A stretch of DNA of 64,000 nt from Callipepla californica brunnescens (lineage: Eukaryota > Chordata > Aves > Galliformes > Odontophoridae): positions 22,067,368 through 22,131,367 of the forward strand of contig JALIRH010000004.1 in assembly GCA_023055505.1 (NCBI GenBank). The letters run 5' to 3'. How positions within the stretch are numbered: the first letter of the stretch is position 1; every line of letters begins with the position of its first letter. The position numbers and the translations under genes are program-made. Below the pieces are notes generated by a model, which saw nothing but the letters and a program-made list of their open reading frames with translations, searched no databases and was not told the DNA's origin. Below are positions 13,301 to 28,100 of the stretch, piece after piece.

Positions 13301-14742
13301 TGACTACAAGGTGTTGCAGTATATAACTGGAGTATAAGGAAGGGATTGTGCTCCAGCCTCAGACTCCAGGGAATATCTCACAGGCCTATATCTGAAGCAA
13401 GGCTGAGCTACTATCAACAACAGCTAGAAAAAACAAGGACAGTTGCTGGAAAAAAAAAAAAAATTCATCCCTTTCACACTCTTACTATTTGTTTTTGCTA
13501 GTCAGTCACATCCCTTTTCACCTACGAAGGGAAAGCCAGGCCAGAAAGGCACAAAAGTCTGGACTCTCTCATTTCAGCAGCTTCTCCCTTCCAACTTGAG
13601 GAGTCAGAAATATTAAAAGGAGATCAACGCCTCCTCCAGACTTGTCTACAGAGGATACTCTCCTTTGAGTGCATCTGGCAATGAACTTTTATTCTACTCT
13701 ACCACGGAGGCTAAACCAAGCTTCTCTGATGCTCAGAAATACTGGTCACCGGACATTTTCAGATGCCATGATATCACAAATAAATTGGACATTTTAGAGC
13801 TACTGTCAAGAACTGAGGTTTTGTTTTCAAAAGCAAGCTATTAACTGCAGTTGTAGAAGTCAAATCTATCTGGCTTCTTGAAAATAAGTTCCTCTAGGAT
13901 TCTGTGCAAGAACATGCACCTAAAGCACACATACAAACTTATTTCTACCATCCTGTTCCACTTACGATCAAACAGCTCTCTACCAACAGAAAAACTATAT
14001 CAGGTATGTGAGATCACATTTCAGGGTATACTGGGTAAAAAAAAGTATACATTCCACAATGTACTACCTTGTAACCAATATATTTTCTTCTTACACTCAT
14101 TTCTGACAGGAACATCCCCTCATTCTCCTGTTACTTGACTTTTTACGTATCATCCCATTGCACTGCTACTTACATTATTCACCAAACTTGTTCACCAGAT
14201 ATCAAGAAGTAAGCATGGGGAATGAGGAAAAACCCAAGATGCAGAAGTGATCCAACATTGTACATTGTGAGTGCTCAGGTGCTGGAAGGTGCCACACAAG
14301 CAAACAGTGAACAGGCTCATTAGCTGCACAAAAGGCAGAAGTCAGTCTGTGCTTCCAAAACTAATTCACATGAGCAGTTGCTACAGGGCATACAAATAAT
14401 AGTGCCTACATGAGAATATCATTCAACCAAAAAACGGTCCATGCTTGCTCTTGGCTGGCTTCCCCAGTAGCACTCAAGAGATGAAAATGGAAGGAGGAAA
14501 AAAAAACTGAGGAAATCAAGATAGTAAAGGACAAGCACTCATTTTGCTAGTATGCAAGACTAGTTCAGTTCAGGTAAGACCCTTTGCTTAACAAGCTGTG
14601 GTGGAATTTTTCCTGTAAGTACTGAAATATGTATGCAAATGCATCAACCATCTCCAGTTTTCCCACAGATATATAAGGCCATCTCCAAACTTAGACATCT
14701 CTCCTCCTCCCCACAGCACATGAAAGCAAAGGTTTCACTTAC
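10393..14742. other. SUSD6 intron after the first coding exon
   Basis: This is the intron between the signal-peptide exon and the candidate microexon. It holds A-runs, a GC-richer patch at about 12780-12960, and a few short unconvincing frames. No interspersed repeat is recognised. The 5' splice site of this intron is at 14742/14741 (minus strand GTAAGTG). Confidence 0.6.
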
Positions 14743-14930
14743 CTGTGGCCTGTGCTTCCAGAATAAAGGTGCCAAAGATAACTAGCAGAAGAAACAACCC
14801 ATGGCTACTCAAGGCAAGAGATGATCCTGTGTTGCTCTTTGGTGCTACCATTCCATGGCACATCTTTTACCCACCAAGGTTTCTTCTAAAAACGTTTCTG
14901 AAAGATCTGGTCTGTTAGGAGCACCTCAAT
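14743..14930 (-). CDS. SUSD6: SUSD6 first coding exon: start codon and signal peptide (partial gene)
   Basis: SUSD6 (sushi domain-containing protein 6, formerly KIAA0247) is a single-pass membrane protein, described in mammals as a p53-responsive gene. The minus-strand exon runs from an acceptor (polypyrimidine tract ending TTTCTAG) at 14930 to the donor CAG|GTAAGT after 14743. Its ATG is at 14863-14861, so 67 nt are 5' UTR and 121 nt are coding (40 codons plus one base, phase 1). The peptide begins MCHGMVAPKS, close to the human start MCHGRIAPKS as I recall it. It then has a polar stretch, the hydrophobic core GLFLLLVIFGTFILEA, and an A-Q-A-T end that suits signal-peptidase cleavage. The human protein splits at the same point, just before the first cysteines of the sushi domain. 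No sushi, transmembrane or cytoplasmic exon was found to the left, so only the N-terminus is present. The second in-frame ATG (MVAPKS) is a possible alternative start, but the first matches the human start. Confidence 0.85.
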
Positions 14931-16237
14931 CTAGAAAAAAAATAAATACAAAAGAACAGCAAGCATGAGCAAAACATTTATGACATCCAAGGGGAAGGAA
15001 AGAGAAATTCAGAAACAAACAACCTTTTGCATTTTCTGGAATTTAGAAAACTTACTAAGAAAGTATTCTCAGTATCAAAGCAGAAAAGGCAACTATGTGC
15101 ATAGGAGATACTAAAAGGAGCTGTATTACATTAGAGACCAGAACTTCTCACTCAACCCCTAAGAGTTCAGGTACAAAGACCACCCAGCTTACAATTAGTT
15201 TTAGATCTTCCTTTCACGACAACCCCAGAGGATACAGAATCTGGAGAATTTGTTCCAGAACGGTTTCAAGGAAGCCAGCCTTTCTACACCCCCCTCACCT
15301 TCCAGAAGACACAGCAGACTGTACTAGACAGCTAGGATAAATAAATCAAATGCTTCCTCAGACACCTGGAGAGGCACAGCAGATCTGACAGCCAGCCAGC
15401 AGGCAGGCCAACACACACGAGGAGGAATGTAAAACAGCCTGAAAACCTCAGGTATAATGTTCTGACAGTACACAGCACAGCAATTAAAATTGCAGGATGT
15501 GACACTGCTCATACCTGAGGACTGACAGATTCAACCACAGCCTGTCTGACACTGTCACACTGAAAACACAAACCACAGTTGGGACATCGAGAAAGCACAG
15601 GCTGAACCCCAGCACAAGTTGAACCCCTGGTTTTAGTGAAAAAAGGCTCTTAAGTATACATTCCCACTAAGCTAGCCAGCAAGACTTCTGAGTTTTGAAT
15701 CTGGATGAATTACAATGTCATGATAAGAATAAAAATCTGTGTAACAGTCATAACTTAGAAAGAGAAAGGAGATAAAGAAAGGAGAAAACTGGTATAAAGA
15801 CATCTGGTCTACATTCAGTTAGAAGAAAAAAAATACAGAGATTCATTTCAACACTTCTACTTCGCTGTTCCTTACAAAAACACCTAAAGCTACCAGGAAA
15901 AAAATATAATTTACTTTGCAGAAATCATCTTCTCTTTACAGTTGACCATAGAAATACTTTTAATTTTGAAGCAATCTCCCTTCTAGTCACAGTTTCTTCA
16001 GCTGAATGGATATTTTTTGGAGGGAGTCAAGTTTCAAAACTGTTGGATAACTCCAAATAAATCTAAGAAGTGCAGAGGCAGGTGCTGTACCATTTCATAA
16101 CCTGTGTGATCAGATATGAGACTTGGTGAGGCAGTGCAACCTTGAGATCCTTAAGTACCTCTTAGACAGATTCAACACGCCAGCACTGACCAGAAAAACA
16201 CAACTCAAACAGCCAAAACGTACATTTCCAATTACTT

Positions 16238-16257
16238 AAACAAACAAACAAACAAAA
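16238..16257. repeat. (AAAC)n tetranucleotide microsatellite
   Basis: Five tandem AAAC-type units followed by an A-run, within the SUSD6 intron. Confidence 0.9.
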
Positions 16258-16688
16258 AAGTAGCATTATTGGAAGGAATATGCAAATTTGATGATAAAAG
16301 TTTGGTGATCCTAGGGGGAGAGTGTTTCCTTAGTTCCATCTAACTGCTTTGCTCATATCTAACTCAAAAAAAGGGCCATCTTTAGCATTTGGATCTTTCA
16401 CACGAAATAATCACTACCAAAGAGGACTTATTTGTCTGTATACATCCCCAGCTTGAAATACAATTTCAAGATGATATTTAAAACGCCATGTAGTAAGTCT
16501 GGAGCTGGTGCTACAATAAACTCTGCCTGCCCCATCAGTTTCCTGCTTAATTTGGTGAGGGAGAAAGAGAAATGAAGTTATCCCATTCTACATTTGTAGC
16601 AAAGTCAATACATTCCTAATATGTTCCACTTATGAAGACCTAAAGTTTTGTTCACCAAGCAGGAAGGATTAAGGATGCTGCCACTTAC

Positions 16689-16739
16689 CTGCTAGACTTC
16701 CTCCAGCAGCGATTAGATCACAGCATGAAAAACACTCCT
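16689..16739 (-). other. Weak candidate 51-nt untranslated exon of SUSD6
   Basis: On the minus strand GGCTTTCTTCAG precedes this interval and GTAAGTGG follows it. The borders are acceptable but the polypyrimidine tract is short. It lies upstream of the SUSD6 start codon, so it would be 5' UTR only. It could be a chance pair of sites. Confidence 0.2.
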
Positions 16740-19107
16740 CTGAAGAAAGCCAAGCCAGCCAGTCGGTACATCTGCCCCTTCCATGCAAGTCAAATCTCCT
16801 GCACAGGTTTTAAGTTGCTATTCAGCTGGAACATGCCAGCATCTGGCCTGTACTGCAGGCCAACAGTTGGGTGCTTCCTCCTGAGTCACACGGAATTACA
16901 GCTCAATGCAGCACACAATTTTCAGTGAGCGGATGTCTTGATTACAACAAGATGGGTCTGCTCTTTCCATTCCAACTTAATGAAGCCTTATTAGTACACA
17001 AAACTTTGCATGTCTTGCCAATTAAAGGGCAGCCTTCCCTGCCCTGGGTCAGGGCTTACTGCATGACATCAGTGGGCAGGAGAAGTAGGGAATACAACAT
17101 AATTATGACAGAATTCACAGAGACACCTAAGGTGTGCTGCTCTGTCTCAGAGGTGTTTTCATCTCCCTAAGATCATACATGCAAGCTAGTAGTCTAATTT
17201 TGGTCTGTCAACAATAACCAATAGATATCTACATCAAAAATTTATTCTGGGGAAATCAATTACTGCTACTTCTAGATTAACTAACAGATGGCTTTAAAGC
17301 ACACTGCTTTTTTCCTCTTCTAAAAAGCCAGGCATGGTTTTCCCATCTCCTTTTAGCTCCACGTTGCTTGAGTCCACGTTATCAGAAGTAGTGCCTGTTA
17401 GATGCTGGGCTGCCCCATAAGGAATGCCTAAATTGATGCTCCCATGTCTGCAGTAACATCCCACTAAGCTGATGCTGCTCAGTGTGAGAATTGAAAGAGA
17501 CAAAGGCAGAAAAACGATTTTGTTCTAGATAGCACTGATAACTCCCTCTGAATTGTGAAAAGACAATGGACACAGGTACTGCCTGCAGGAGTCCTCCCTT
17601 GGGCTTCAGCCAAGTTACACAACTTGTTCCCAGCTTGACTTTCCCTCAGCAAAATTAGAAGATGGAAGAGATTCTGGCTAAATAAGAAGGTATCCTTTTA
17701 GCCCAGAGGGGAGCCGCTTGTTGGGAAGCTATTTAGGCATTCAACTCTCTGAAAGCTGATTGTTGTTTTTAGCACATTCCTTATACCTACAGCTCACAGG
17801 GAAACAGCTTTCATAACTTTCCAGGCCTCCACCTCCAGAATTTAACTGGTAACACCCAAACAGCTCACTGAGGGTCTGTAGCACTGCAGGGGTAACCTTT
17901 TCTTCCCCAGCAGAGGCATCACACATTCATACAGATAAGACTATCTTCAATTACCTGCTAGTAAAACATTCCTTTTTTCTTCCCCACTTCCCCATCCCAG
18001 TACAGCTGAACAATGAATAGGAACTCTTACAATCTGGTCCGACTGCTGCCAATGAAAACGAATAAATAAACACACCACAAAGAACTGAAGTTTGCTACAC
18101 TGACAGTCCTTATCTCAGGGCACAGCTTGGTGTGCTGTAGAGAGAAAACAGAAGCTAACGGGGAAAAAATGAAGCGTTCTCCCTGTTCTAGCAGCGCCAA
18201 CACAATGTAGAGCACACACATTTATCAGCAGAAACATACTCTCAGGGAGAGAGCTTAACAATTCACAGGTTCGTGTAAATCAAAGTGGTTCCCCTGTTTA
18301 TACATGGCAGCAAGGAGCACACTGGCTTCATTACAAGATCCTAGCAGTAAGGCAGAAGCCCACAGTAGCATGAGGATATGGAGGTGGAACGCTTCGAACC
18401 TGTTTCATGTGCCACAGCCTCTGCTAAAGGGTTACGGGAGGACTAAAGTCCAGGCAGATGTTTTCAAAGATAATATTTAGTAAAGTCAGCAGTTCCCTTA
18501 AATACAGTAAGGAGGGGAGGGGAGATTTTTCTTGGTTAACTGCTTCAAGTCATAGAGGTCGTTTTGTTTTTAAATCTGAAGAATATAAACTGTCCTGCAT
18601 GACCACAAAGTCAACAGCCCACACCCTCTATGGGAACACTGAATAAGGAAAGAGCTCCTTGCTTCCTGGTTCCATCCACTCCTGGCTCCTGCAGGTACTG
18701 CAGGCTGAGCCACGCATCAGCAGCCTTCCAGGGACCCTCCCTCCAGCCCTGCTCCCAGCACCAGGAGCTGCTGGCCTCACAGTAACAGCTTGCTCCTGCA
18801 TGAATGCCCCAAAGTAGGCACTGGCTTTCCCTGATAGCACACATGCTGGACTTCCCACTCCCAAACCACAATGAGCCCTTTCCAAAGATGACACACTTGC
18901 TTTTGGCAGCAGCTTCCCCAGGCTAAGCTGTTCAGGGACCTCTGCCATTTTTCCTGTAGACCTTTGGAAGCTGCCAATTCAGACCCTTCAATACAAAAAA
19001 TCACATCACAAGCATGCAAGCATTTTCTAGGATTATGACTAATTTTCTGATTTTTTCCCCATTTCATCATCGCAGTGCTCCGAGGTTGCCATGGAAAAAT
19101 GATCTTT

Positions 19108-19128
19108 GGGGGGGGGGGGGGGGGGGGG
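19108..19128 (+). repeat. G21 homopolymer run
   Basis: Twenty-one uninterrupted G residues in intronic DNA, flanked by GATCTTT and TCATATG. A run this long can form G-quadruplexes and often mutates or is miscounted in assemblies, so its exact length is uncertain. Confidence 0.95.
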
Positions 19129-22100
19129 TCATATGCTCAGGATGTGAAAAAGCAGCAGTTTCAGGCAGTTCTGGTGCACTGAGGACAACAGATGTTATGG
19201 CTGGAGAACAGTCTGAGGCACTTTGGTTGCATGAGGTGCCTGGGACTAGGCTGCATATTCTCTGTGTCACTGTTGCTGGAGAAGAAGTTTTTAACCTAGA
19301 TTCTATGCAGAGTGTCTTGGGAAGTGTTAAGTATGTTTGGAATGCTACTGGCTTACTTTTAAATACCATGCTGCAAACTTGCCAAAGGAAAATGAGTTAT
19401 CCTCATGCACATCAGAAATCTTTCCTTTAACCTCTTCGTTTCCGTCTCCTGCCTCACAGAACAATATTCAGAAATTGCCTGCCATGCACTCAGCAAAGAC
19501 CGTGCCACAGAGCAGGAGGACTGTTTTGCCTCACGGCCACACTGCAGGCAGAACTTGACATGTACACTGGCTCAGAGGGTTTAACTTTCACCTTCAACTA
19601 CTGTTCATGTTTTTATTATGTTTTTATCCTTATTTTGCGCACCTTCAGTGGGCAAACTTCAAAAACAATTTAAAAAACCCTCTAAATCCTCATCCTCTTA
19701 ACTGGTTGATGAGGAAAAAAAAGAATAATCGAGTCCAAGCGACAGCAAGAGGAAAGGATTTCCTAATTTACCTACTTTCCGTAGCTAAACCAGTTTAACT
19801 GAAAGCTGCTAGAAAAGAAATTGTATTTTTAACTTTTTGGGATAACTCAGCAGTTAAACTGTTCAGTTTAACTAGCCACACACACAAAAAAAAGCATTTC
19901 AAGTTACCTTACAGCTGTTTAGAAAAAATCCTGTCTGACCCACCAGCACAGTCAACTTTCATTTATCCATGATAATTGGAAAATGTGGAAGAGGAAAATT
20001 AAATCTAAGAATAGCTAAACCACCTATTCAGCACCAACACCCCCCACCAATAATCAGATAATGCAGAATGCATGTTTGGTAGCTTAATTTCACACCTTCA
20101 TCCCTAAATTATGAAAAAGCAGAGGGCTGTACTGCACATATCCCCTTCTGCAGCAAGGTGTCAGTTAGGGTATCCCAGAGACTGGGACCAGCACACAGCC
20201 TCCTGCAAAGGGTTTTAGTTGGAAGCCCCTCAAGCTCCAAAGCTCTGCTGTAGATAGGCACAGCACCCATTAGATCAGGCTGCCCAGTTCCCATTCAACA
20301 TAAGGTGTGCAAAGAAGCAGGTACAGGGTTGCCAACAGGAAAAAAAAAATAGTATTAGGCAGTCTTAGCATTATGAAAATTGTAGATGCCTTACCATTCT
20401 TCATCTTGGTTTGATGGACAGAAGGAAGTTTGAACGTAACAAAGAAGCACAACAGCAACTGATACACTGCAGGTGCTGAGAACACCTCAGTTGCTCTGTT
20501 TTTAATTACCAGCCAATGAAAATGAACAAGAAAGAAGGCACACAACCTAAGTGACTCTTGCAATCAGCAGCAGAAAATACGACACCTCAGATCCCTTCTG
20601 CCTTAACTACGTGGAAACCAACCAAGGTTATCTCCTTGAGAACCACAAGACACGTTTGTGTACTTTGAAGAAATTTTCTGTAGTGAGGGGCCACGATCCT
20701 TCAAAGAAAACAGAGCAAAGTGTATTTTCACTGCCGCTTTAAAAGTCCCTTGCTACTTCATTCTCAGTAGTAGCTCACAGATTTGCAACTCCTACAGCCT
20801 AACCTGCTATTTCATTGCTTATGCATGGTATATCAAAGATTTAAGAACCAGCCAGCCATACTATCTTCTAAGTAAATCTGTGCGCTGCAGCAGTAAATTC
20901 CATCTTGGCAAGAAGGCATCAGAGCAGGCCTCTGAAAAATGCACTTTACGTCAGGAGCTAATGCATCACCCATCTGACTGCAGGGGACAGACATGCAGCA
21001 AGGTGCTCTGATCTGTCAACACACAGTAACTGAAACACCAGAGCTGCTAAGACACAAGATGTTTTCCATTTAACTGACTTGCTTTCCCATCCTGTGACAG
21101 TAAAGCAAAGCTTGCGCTAGGATCTGGTCACAATTAAAAAATCTCACCATCCTTCCAAAAGAAGGAAGGGATACTTACAGGCAGCTCGGTTGCTATGAAC
21201 TTCCAGGCACCAGCAGGAGGAAAAGCAGAGTCACAAAGGGACAGGGTTGAGAGTTAGACAAGTTAATATACATAACACCTCTAATGCACTGCAAATTTCT
21301 ATGCTACTGCAGACAGGCTTATAGTGATGGTGTCATGGCACCAATGAATCATGAGAAACCGGTTAAGGAAATACTGTATCCACTCTACTGATTTTTTTTG
21401 TTTTGCAAGTATACTGACATCCGTGTTATCTATAGGATCAAGTAGACATAAGGGAAAGCAGAAAATACATCTCATATTCAATCTTCCCCATCCGTTTTTT
21501 GTTTTGTTTTTTTTTTTTTCCTTTCTAGATATGCCTTTATTTGGAAGAGCATTCCCTTTGGAAACTATTGTTTCAGCATTTTTCCCCTGCCGCACTGCAT
21601 CACAGAGGCAAGGTTTCATACTTTCAGCTTTAATCAGTACAACAGCACATTTACAGAGAACCATATGCACAAAATGTTCCAGAAAGCTTTCCAAAAATAA
21701 TAAGTCCTAAAAAAGAAACCTCACAGTAAACTGAAATGGCTTCGGGGAAAGAGAATAAAGAAAAGCCATACAAAGGCAGAACCTCTTGAAAGCACACACA
21801 AGCTTGAAATGATACGTCTAGGAAGAACAGGATTCTCAAACAGGCGTTGTATTGGTGGGTTGCTTTTATATCCAAGATGATTTTCTCACTTATGCAGCCG
21901 TGTTAATCTGTTTCAGGGAATACATCACACAGCACATGCACAGTAAAGGCTTATTTCATAAGCCCTCGCTACTAGAGTATGCTTTTTCTTCTATTTCTAC
22001 TGATGAGGCTAAAACCATTGGTCTGCTGTATGCACAGCTGCAATACCACCAGGCAACAGTCATTTCAAGAGGACATTCAGTTGGGAATTTCTTTTTCCTA

Positions 22101-22161
22101 AGCCTTCCATATAACTTCAGTGTACCAATCTGGCATTTACATAATTATACTACAAGATGAA

Positions 22162-22182
22162 TTTTTTTTTTTTTTTTTTTTT
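22162..22182 (+). repeat. T21 homopolymer run
   Basis: Twenty-one T residues in intronic DNA. No adjoining retrotransposon body is recognised, so I call it simple sequence. Confidence 0.9.
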
Positions 22183-25100
22183 ACATTTGTCTTTTACATT
22201 TCTTCCTAAAAGCAGAGCCGTGAGGCACCACTCTCAAGAGATTTAGAAATTACCACCCAGACACAAGAACATGCACTCACCACTTTCAAAAGACAGTGAT
22301 ATTTGCTGTGTGGTACTTATTAGCTGTGTCAAAGCTTATGCAGAAAGTTCTCCACAAGAAACGTGTCCCAATATCACACCCTTGCAGGTATCAACATCTA
22401 GACACCTGACAGTGCAAAGCTGTTTTAAGATAAACACACACATTAAGCACTCTCTGTCCCTTTAGTGCCAGGAAAGTTGAATCTTCCAATGATCTAGTGT
22501 TATCAACCACCTTGAGAAAGCTAAGAAGTTATGCCCTTTTACTTTTCTTCTTTGTAATGGCAATACATCAAATATTTTCTATTTAAGATGCACCATTCTA
22601 ATGTCACAGACATACGTGCAATTGCTCCAGACCCTCCCTGTGACAGAGGCCAATCACAGTGGTAACAGACACATTTAAATCTGCAGAACCCAGTCAAGTT
22701 CATCTTTTGACAACATGCAATTTGAGAAGGAAAACTTGATTTTGCATAGTAACTCAAAGCTCCTCTAGCTCAAACCACAGGAGGCACAGGGCCATGCTCA
22801 CACAGCCCCACAAGCTCCCAGCCAAGCACCCTTCACCGACCAGAGCCAATCCGAGTGCCCCACTTGCAGCCGTCAGGCTCCAGGCAAGGCACCACCAATT
22901 AATATCCCAAAAGTTAATACTCAGAGGCTGTGAGAACAGGCACGGGAAATAGGAGTCCTAACAGCTTCCTTTGTTTTAAGCCATGTACTCACAAAGAACA
23001 CATGCATCACTAAGCAGAAAGAACCCCACAGCTGTTTCTCTCTAACTGGTTTCCCCCAACAGGCTACACTTAATTTGATTTTCTAACAAGGGATCCATTT
23101 TCATTATGTTCCGATTTGAGTAGCACAAGCTAGGCACATCAAACCAGAGCAGCACTAAGAACTGCTGCTAACCACTTTTCATAGGCAAGCAGACACACAC
23201 ACAGCAGAGGCCAACTGCTTGGAGGAGAATATCCAGCACAGGTCACTTTGTAACAGCATTGGCAGACTGGTGTCCTGTGACCTGCAGGCACAATTCTAAG
23301 GTTGAGCAGTAACCATACGCACCACTACACTGGGGCTGGAGAGAAGGAATAAGCCAGAAAGAAATAAGAACCCCCAGGACAAAACCTGTCATACACAAAT
23401 CCTGTAAACTGCCTTTCAACGGAAGGTCAGTTTGATGCTCACCCAGCTGCATAGCAGCAGCAGTTCCCTGTCATTTATTCCCTGGTCCTCTCATTCATCC
23501 CTTGTACACCAGAGCTGTCTCTGCCCCCAGCACCTGAGCACCAACAGGCTTTGTGGCTACTTCAATTACAGGGCCACACTTCCACCCAGCCAGCTTCAGA
23601 GCTGCACCCCATGCTGTCACTTCCCTTTCCTCGTATAGCTGACCGCCCTTCCACCCATCAATCCTTCCTAGACCTGCTGGGGAAACCAGGTCCTTGCACC
23701 TGCACAGCACTGTGGCTGGTGGCTGGGGAAAGGCACGGGGCTCCCACCTCCGCTCTGCATGGAGCTGTTCTGGCTCAAGTGAGCAGCTCACAATGGCTGG
23801 TGGGCCAAGTAATAGCTCAAACTTCTTGCTCCTAAATCCAGCTCTGTCTTCAATGCAAATTAGAATGTAGCAGAGATGATTTACCATGTGTTAAGATGCT
23901 CTCAATCAAAATCCTGCCCCTAAATCAGGGCTTTAAGCAGCCTGCTTTCTATGCAGATTGAAAAATGGAAAGCTGTGTGACGGTACTCTGCTATAGCCAA
24001 AGGCAACAGAGGCTTGTCCAGCTACAGGAAGTCAAACAAAATAAAGTTGGGAGAGGGAGAAAAGCCGTACAAAGCAGGATGGCAAAAGTCAGCACTGGCT
24101 TTGGCAATCCATCACATGTTTTTTGTGCAACAATGTGAAAGGCTAGCAAGTGCTGCACACAGAAAGGAATCCCGCTTGTGCTGGCCCTAGGTCAGAAGGT
24201 GAGGCATCCAAACCTGGAGGACACAGGTTATTTACAGTCTGCCTTGCAACTCTGCATTTTTATTTATTTGTATTTATTTTTAAAGGCATTTTGCAAATAA
24301 GCTCCAGCCACAGTCAAAAATTCTCAAGCAATTTCCTGTCTCTGGAAGAAAGGCTCCCTCACAGTGAATTGATTAAATATGAGCTATTAAAATTAGTATA
24401 CAGCAAGCTGCATTAACAGTAACCTACTTCATGTCTGTACCTGTAACATACTGCTCCAAGCAGAGCACAAAAATAAGCTACAAAAGCAAACAGAATCACA
24501 AAATTAATTCACAAAAATCAATCAAACTGCATGATGAAAGTTTAAAATGCTTTTCCATGGCATAGGATTTTAACTTGCATTTAATCTATTCTCAAGTGAG
24601 TGTCTCAAAAGGAATTCACTCAATCCCTTTATTACTCTACTCTTAACATTAAACTTGTTTTCCCCGCTTTGTGAGCTTGACATGCAATTTAGTTTTTGGA
24701 GAATCAGCGCTTTTCATCACAACTGTTTGCAGCCTAAAACTTTGCTGCAGAATTACAAGCTACAACTACTTGTTCATCTTCCAGTGTTACCAATTCCCAT
24801 TTCTTCTAAGGCCAAGCATTTTAAATAAAAACCACACCGCAATACAAGTGTTCATTCCTATAAGTGCTGGGTGTGTGGGGAGCAAGCAATCAGCTAGATG
24901 CACCACCAGAAACTTGTTCTGAAGTCCTCTGGCATCTCTTGAAGAGACAGCGATGCTCACCCAGTGCGGGGAGTAAAACCATGGCACTGGAGCAGTTAAA
25001 GAGCAAGAAAGAGTGACCACTTAAAGCACATTTTCCACATAGCACCACGCAGAGTGGTCACACACCCGCACCTGCCTTTCACACAGGTTAATGCTGCTTT

Positions 25101-28100
25101 TATTTTCTGGTGGAGAAGAGTGAAAACTATACACAGCTTACATAAATGGTACATGCACAGGAACTCAATGAAAAGGTTTCGGTTGTTCCAGTTCTGTCCT
25201 TTGTTGTTTTGTTTTTAAGCTAACCTCATTTCACTACATGCACAGAAGAACTCAGAAAAAAAAACTAACAGTAAAGATAATATCTGTAGCTCCACCTAAA
25301 AACCCTAGGGAAAGATTGTATTGTGGATGTCACGCACAGCAGCAGCACTCAGAAGTTGGTGGTCTACCATTTGCAGCTGTGCAGGCTTTCAACGGAAGCC
25401 CTCAACATCTTTTAAAAGGCGACTTAACAAGCCCCAGTTTGGCAAAAGGATAGCTACCACGTGCTTTGTACACATTCTAGTTCACCTAAAACCACTTAAC
25501 CGGGTGATCTGAGCATGACATTTACTAGGTGTAGCAAGACAGTTGCCTCTCAGCAGCGAACTATCTTTTTTGTCTCCCTTTGTGCTTCTGGGTCTCCTTT
25601 CCTCATGAAGCAGAGCCATTGTTTCACAGGCACAGTTCACCCAGAAGAAGGAAGTGGGAGGAGGACAAAAAAGAAGCCTGCATTGTGGAAAATAAATAGC
25701 TCCATTAAGGCTTTGCAGGATGCCGTATGGCACGTTTTTAGGAAACCACCCTCCCTACATTACACTGCAGAGCACAGTAGCTATCAGAAGCTCTTAAACA
25801 GCCACATCCCCTTTCCGGGCTGTTAGAACAGTGCTGCAGTTGCCCCTTCCCTCTCCAGCCCTCTCACTGCCTCCAAATTGTACTCCTCACAGAGGCACTT
25901 GAAGGTAGGTGCCCAGAGAGATTGCAGGGGCTGCTTTACAACACCTCTATGTTTGGAAAGAGACGCTCAGTGAAACTCTATCAGACCCTCATCAAAGAAG
26001 GGACCATCTGCCAGCGAGGACTGAGCCGAACAACTTACTTCAGAGACACCAAGGTTAAGTTTCAGCTTCACTGCCAAGCGTGACCATGCTTTATTGACAT
26101 TAAAGGCACCAAGACTCTTCACAAGTACCTCACAAATAAACAACAAATTCTGAAGAAGTCTGGAGACTAGGAAAGGCATACCAAACAAGGAAATCTTGTG
26201 TTGGGAAAGATGAAACATGGGAATGGGGAAAAGAAGCAGCCATGTGAGGGCCTTGCCATTTCAGAGCATGGTAATGCTCAATCCCCACTGCACACTCCTA
26301 AGTGCATGTAAAGTTCAGCTCCAAGCCAGTCATCAAGAACTGGCAGCATGCAGAGGGATCCCGGCTCACTTCTGCAAGTATCAGCTCAGGCCTATACAAA
26401 GTACAAAAGCTTTGAGATTGCTGAATTCTAGTAACACAAAAAGCACTACAAAAGAAGAAAGATGCATAATGCACAATTAGGCTGCCAGACCTAGCATTCT
26501 TAGATAGAAATTTCTTTTTAATATATATATTAAAGAGATTAACCCAAAGTCTGCTGCTACTTTCATTCCAGAAGGCAACTACTTATTTCAACAAGACTAA
26601 ATCCCCATTTCTTAAATAGATCTTTTTTCCTTCACTACTATGCCAGGAAAAACGTATGAAGGAAAAAGGTTATCAGGGGAATGAACCAGTCCTGAAGAAC
26701 TTCAGAGAAGCTATCAAGACAAGCAAAACCTTTAAGACCACACCTGAGCTGCAGGCTGGTTTGCGTAGGTGACTTGTACAATAAACTGTTTCTCAAGGGT
26801 CAAAACAGAGCTCTGGAATCCTGGAAAGATTTTAGCTTACCACCACAGCTAGGTTACACAGTCTGTTGACTTAAGGAAGGTCAGGTATATCCCAAGCAAC
26901 ACCGGGCTTGCTCTGCTAACCTACAAACAGTCAGCAGAGTTGAGACAAGCCCGTTACTTTGATAAAATCAAGTTGGAAGAGATTTTTCCTGGACTAAAAA
27001 AAAAATAAGGCCAAAAGGACCTGATAGTCTTGTGGCGGCTCCCAGCTTGTAGTTCTATGTTTGAATGCTGGTACACATTTTCCATAAGAACTGAAAGCCA
27101 CACACTTCCTTAGCGCAGCATCTCCTTTGCCTTACATGAACCACAATTATTGTGAGATAAATGGTCTGTCAAATATAACAAAATGTTAGATGGTATTTTA
27201 GCTGCATAATTTTTTCATGGTGTGCATAAAAGCCCTCAGTCTCTCATGCTACTTCTTCCCTCTCTGCATACACCTCCCTCATCCTCCCACCCAAGGGCAG
27301 TCCCTTGGCTGAAATGTCATTTGCTCTCCCATTCTTTTTAGCACACGCTCTGTAATCTTCTTTTTGACACATTACAGCTAATTGTTCTGCCTCACTGTGC
27401 AAGTATGTGCAATGGGAGAGATGCAAATGGAAAGACTAAGGCATGCATTTGCTTCAAATAAGTGTGCAGCCAGGAGAACAAAAACTTCAGGAGCTCTTCC
27501 AGCCTTGTTAACATTTACAAGGCAATGGGATGCCCAAGTCTGAACCTCGGAATCAGAGAACACCATGCTAGTTGCTGGATAAACCCAGAAAAAAAACAAC
27601 CCAACACTGCTACAAAGACATCAGAAGCTCCCATTGCAGAAAGAAGCCACCTCTTGAATTTGAGTCATGACTGTCTCCCTGTGATCTTACTCTTACAATA
27701 GGTTCCTTATGATTTAATCCCTGGAAAAAACTAGAGCTATTTGGTCTGCTGCAAACACCCAATAAGACCCGCACCACTCCTGCTCTTAATGCTCTCTTTG
27801 TTCATTACAGTGGATTCAGAGGATTGAAGAGGAAATTAAAAGGTCACTCAGATATTTGAGCTATTTCTGTCTCAGAACGTGCCAATAATTTGGCTCAGAA
27901 GCAAGAATCAGAAAGCAAGTCTGTGTGGAAGCAGACTTCCTTCTCTCAAACTCTTATCCGTAAATATTTAACTCCCTTTTTATTTCTGTAGCCACTGTCA
28001 CTGACATAAGCTCAATCCTCGTTGATTTATAAAACCAGATTAATTCATAAGGTAAAGAGTAGGACTATATATTCATTACTTCATCACCGTTGGCCCTTCC

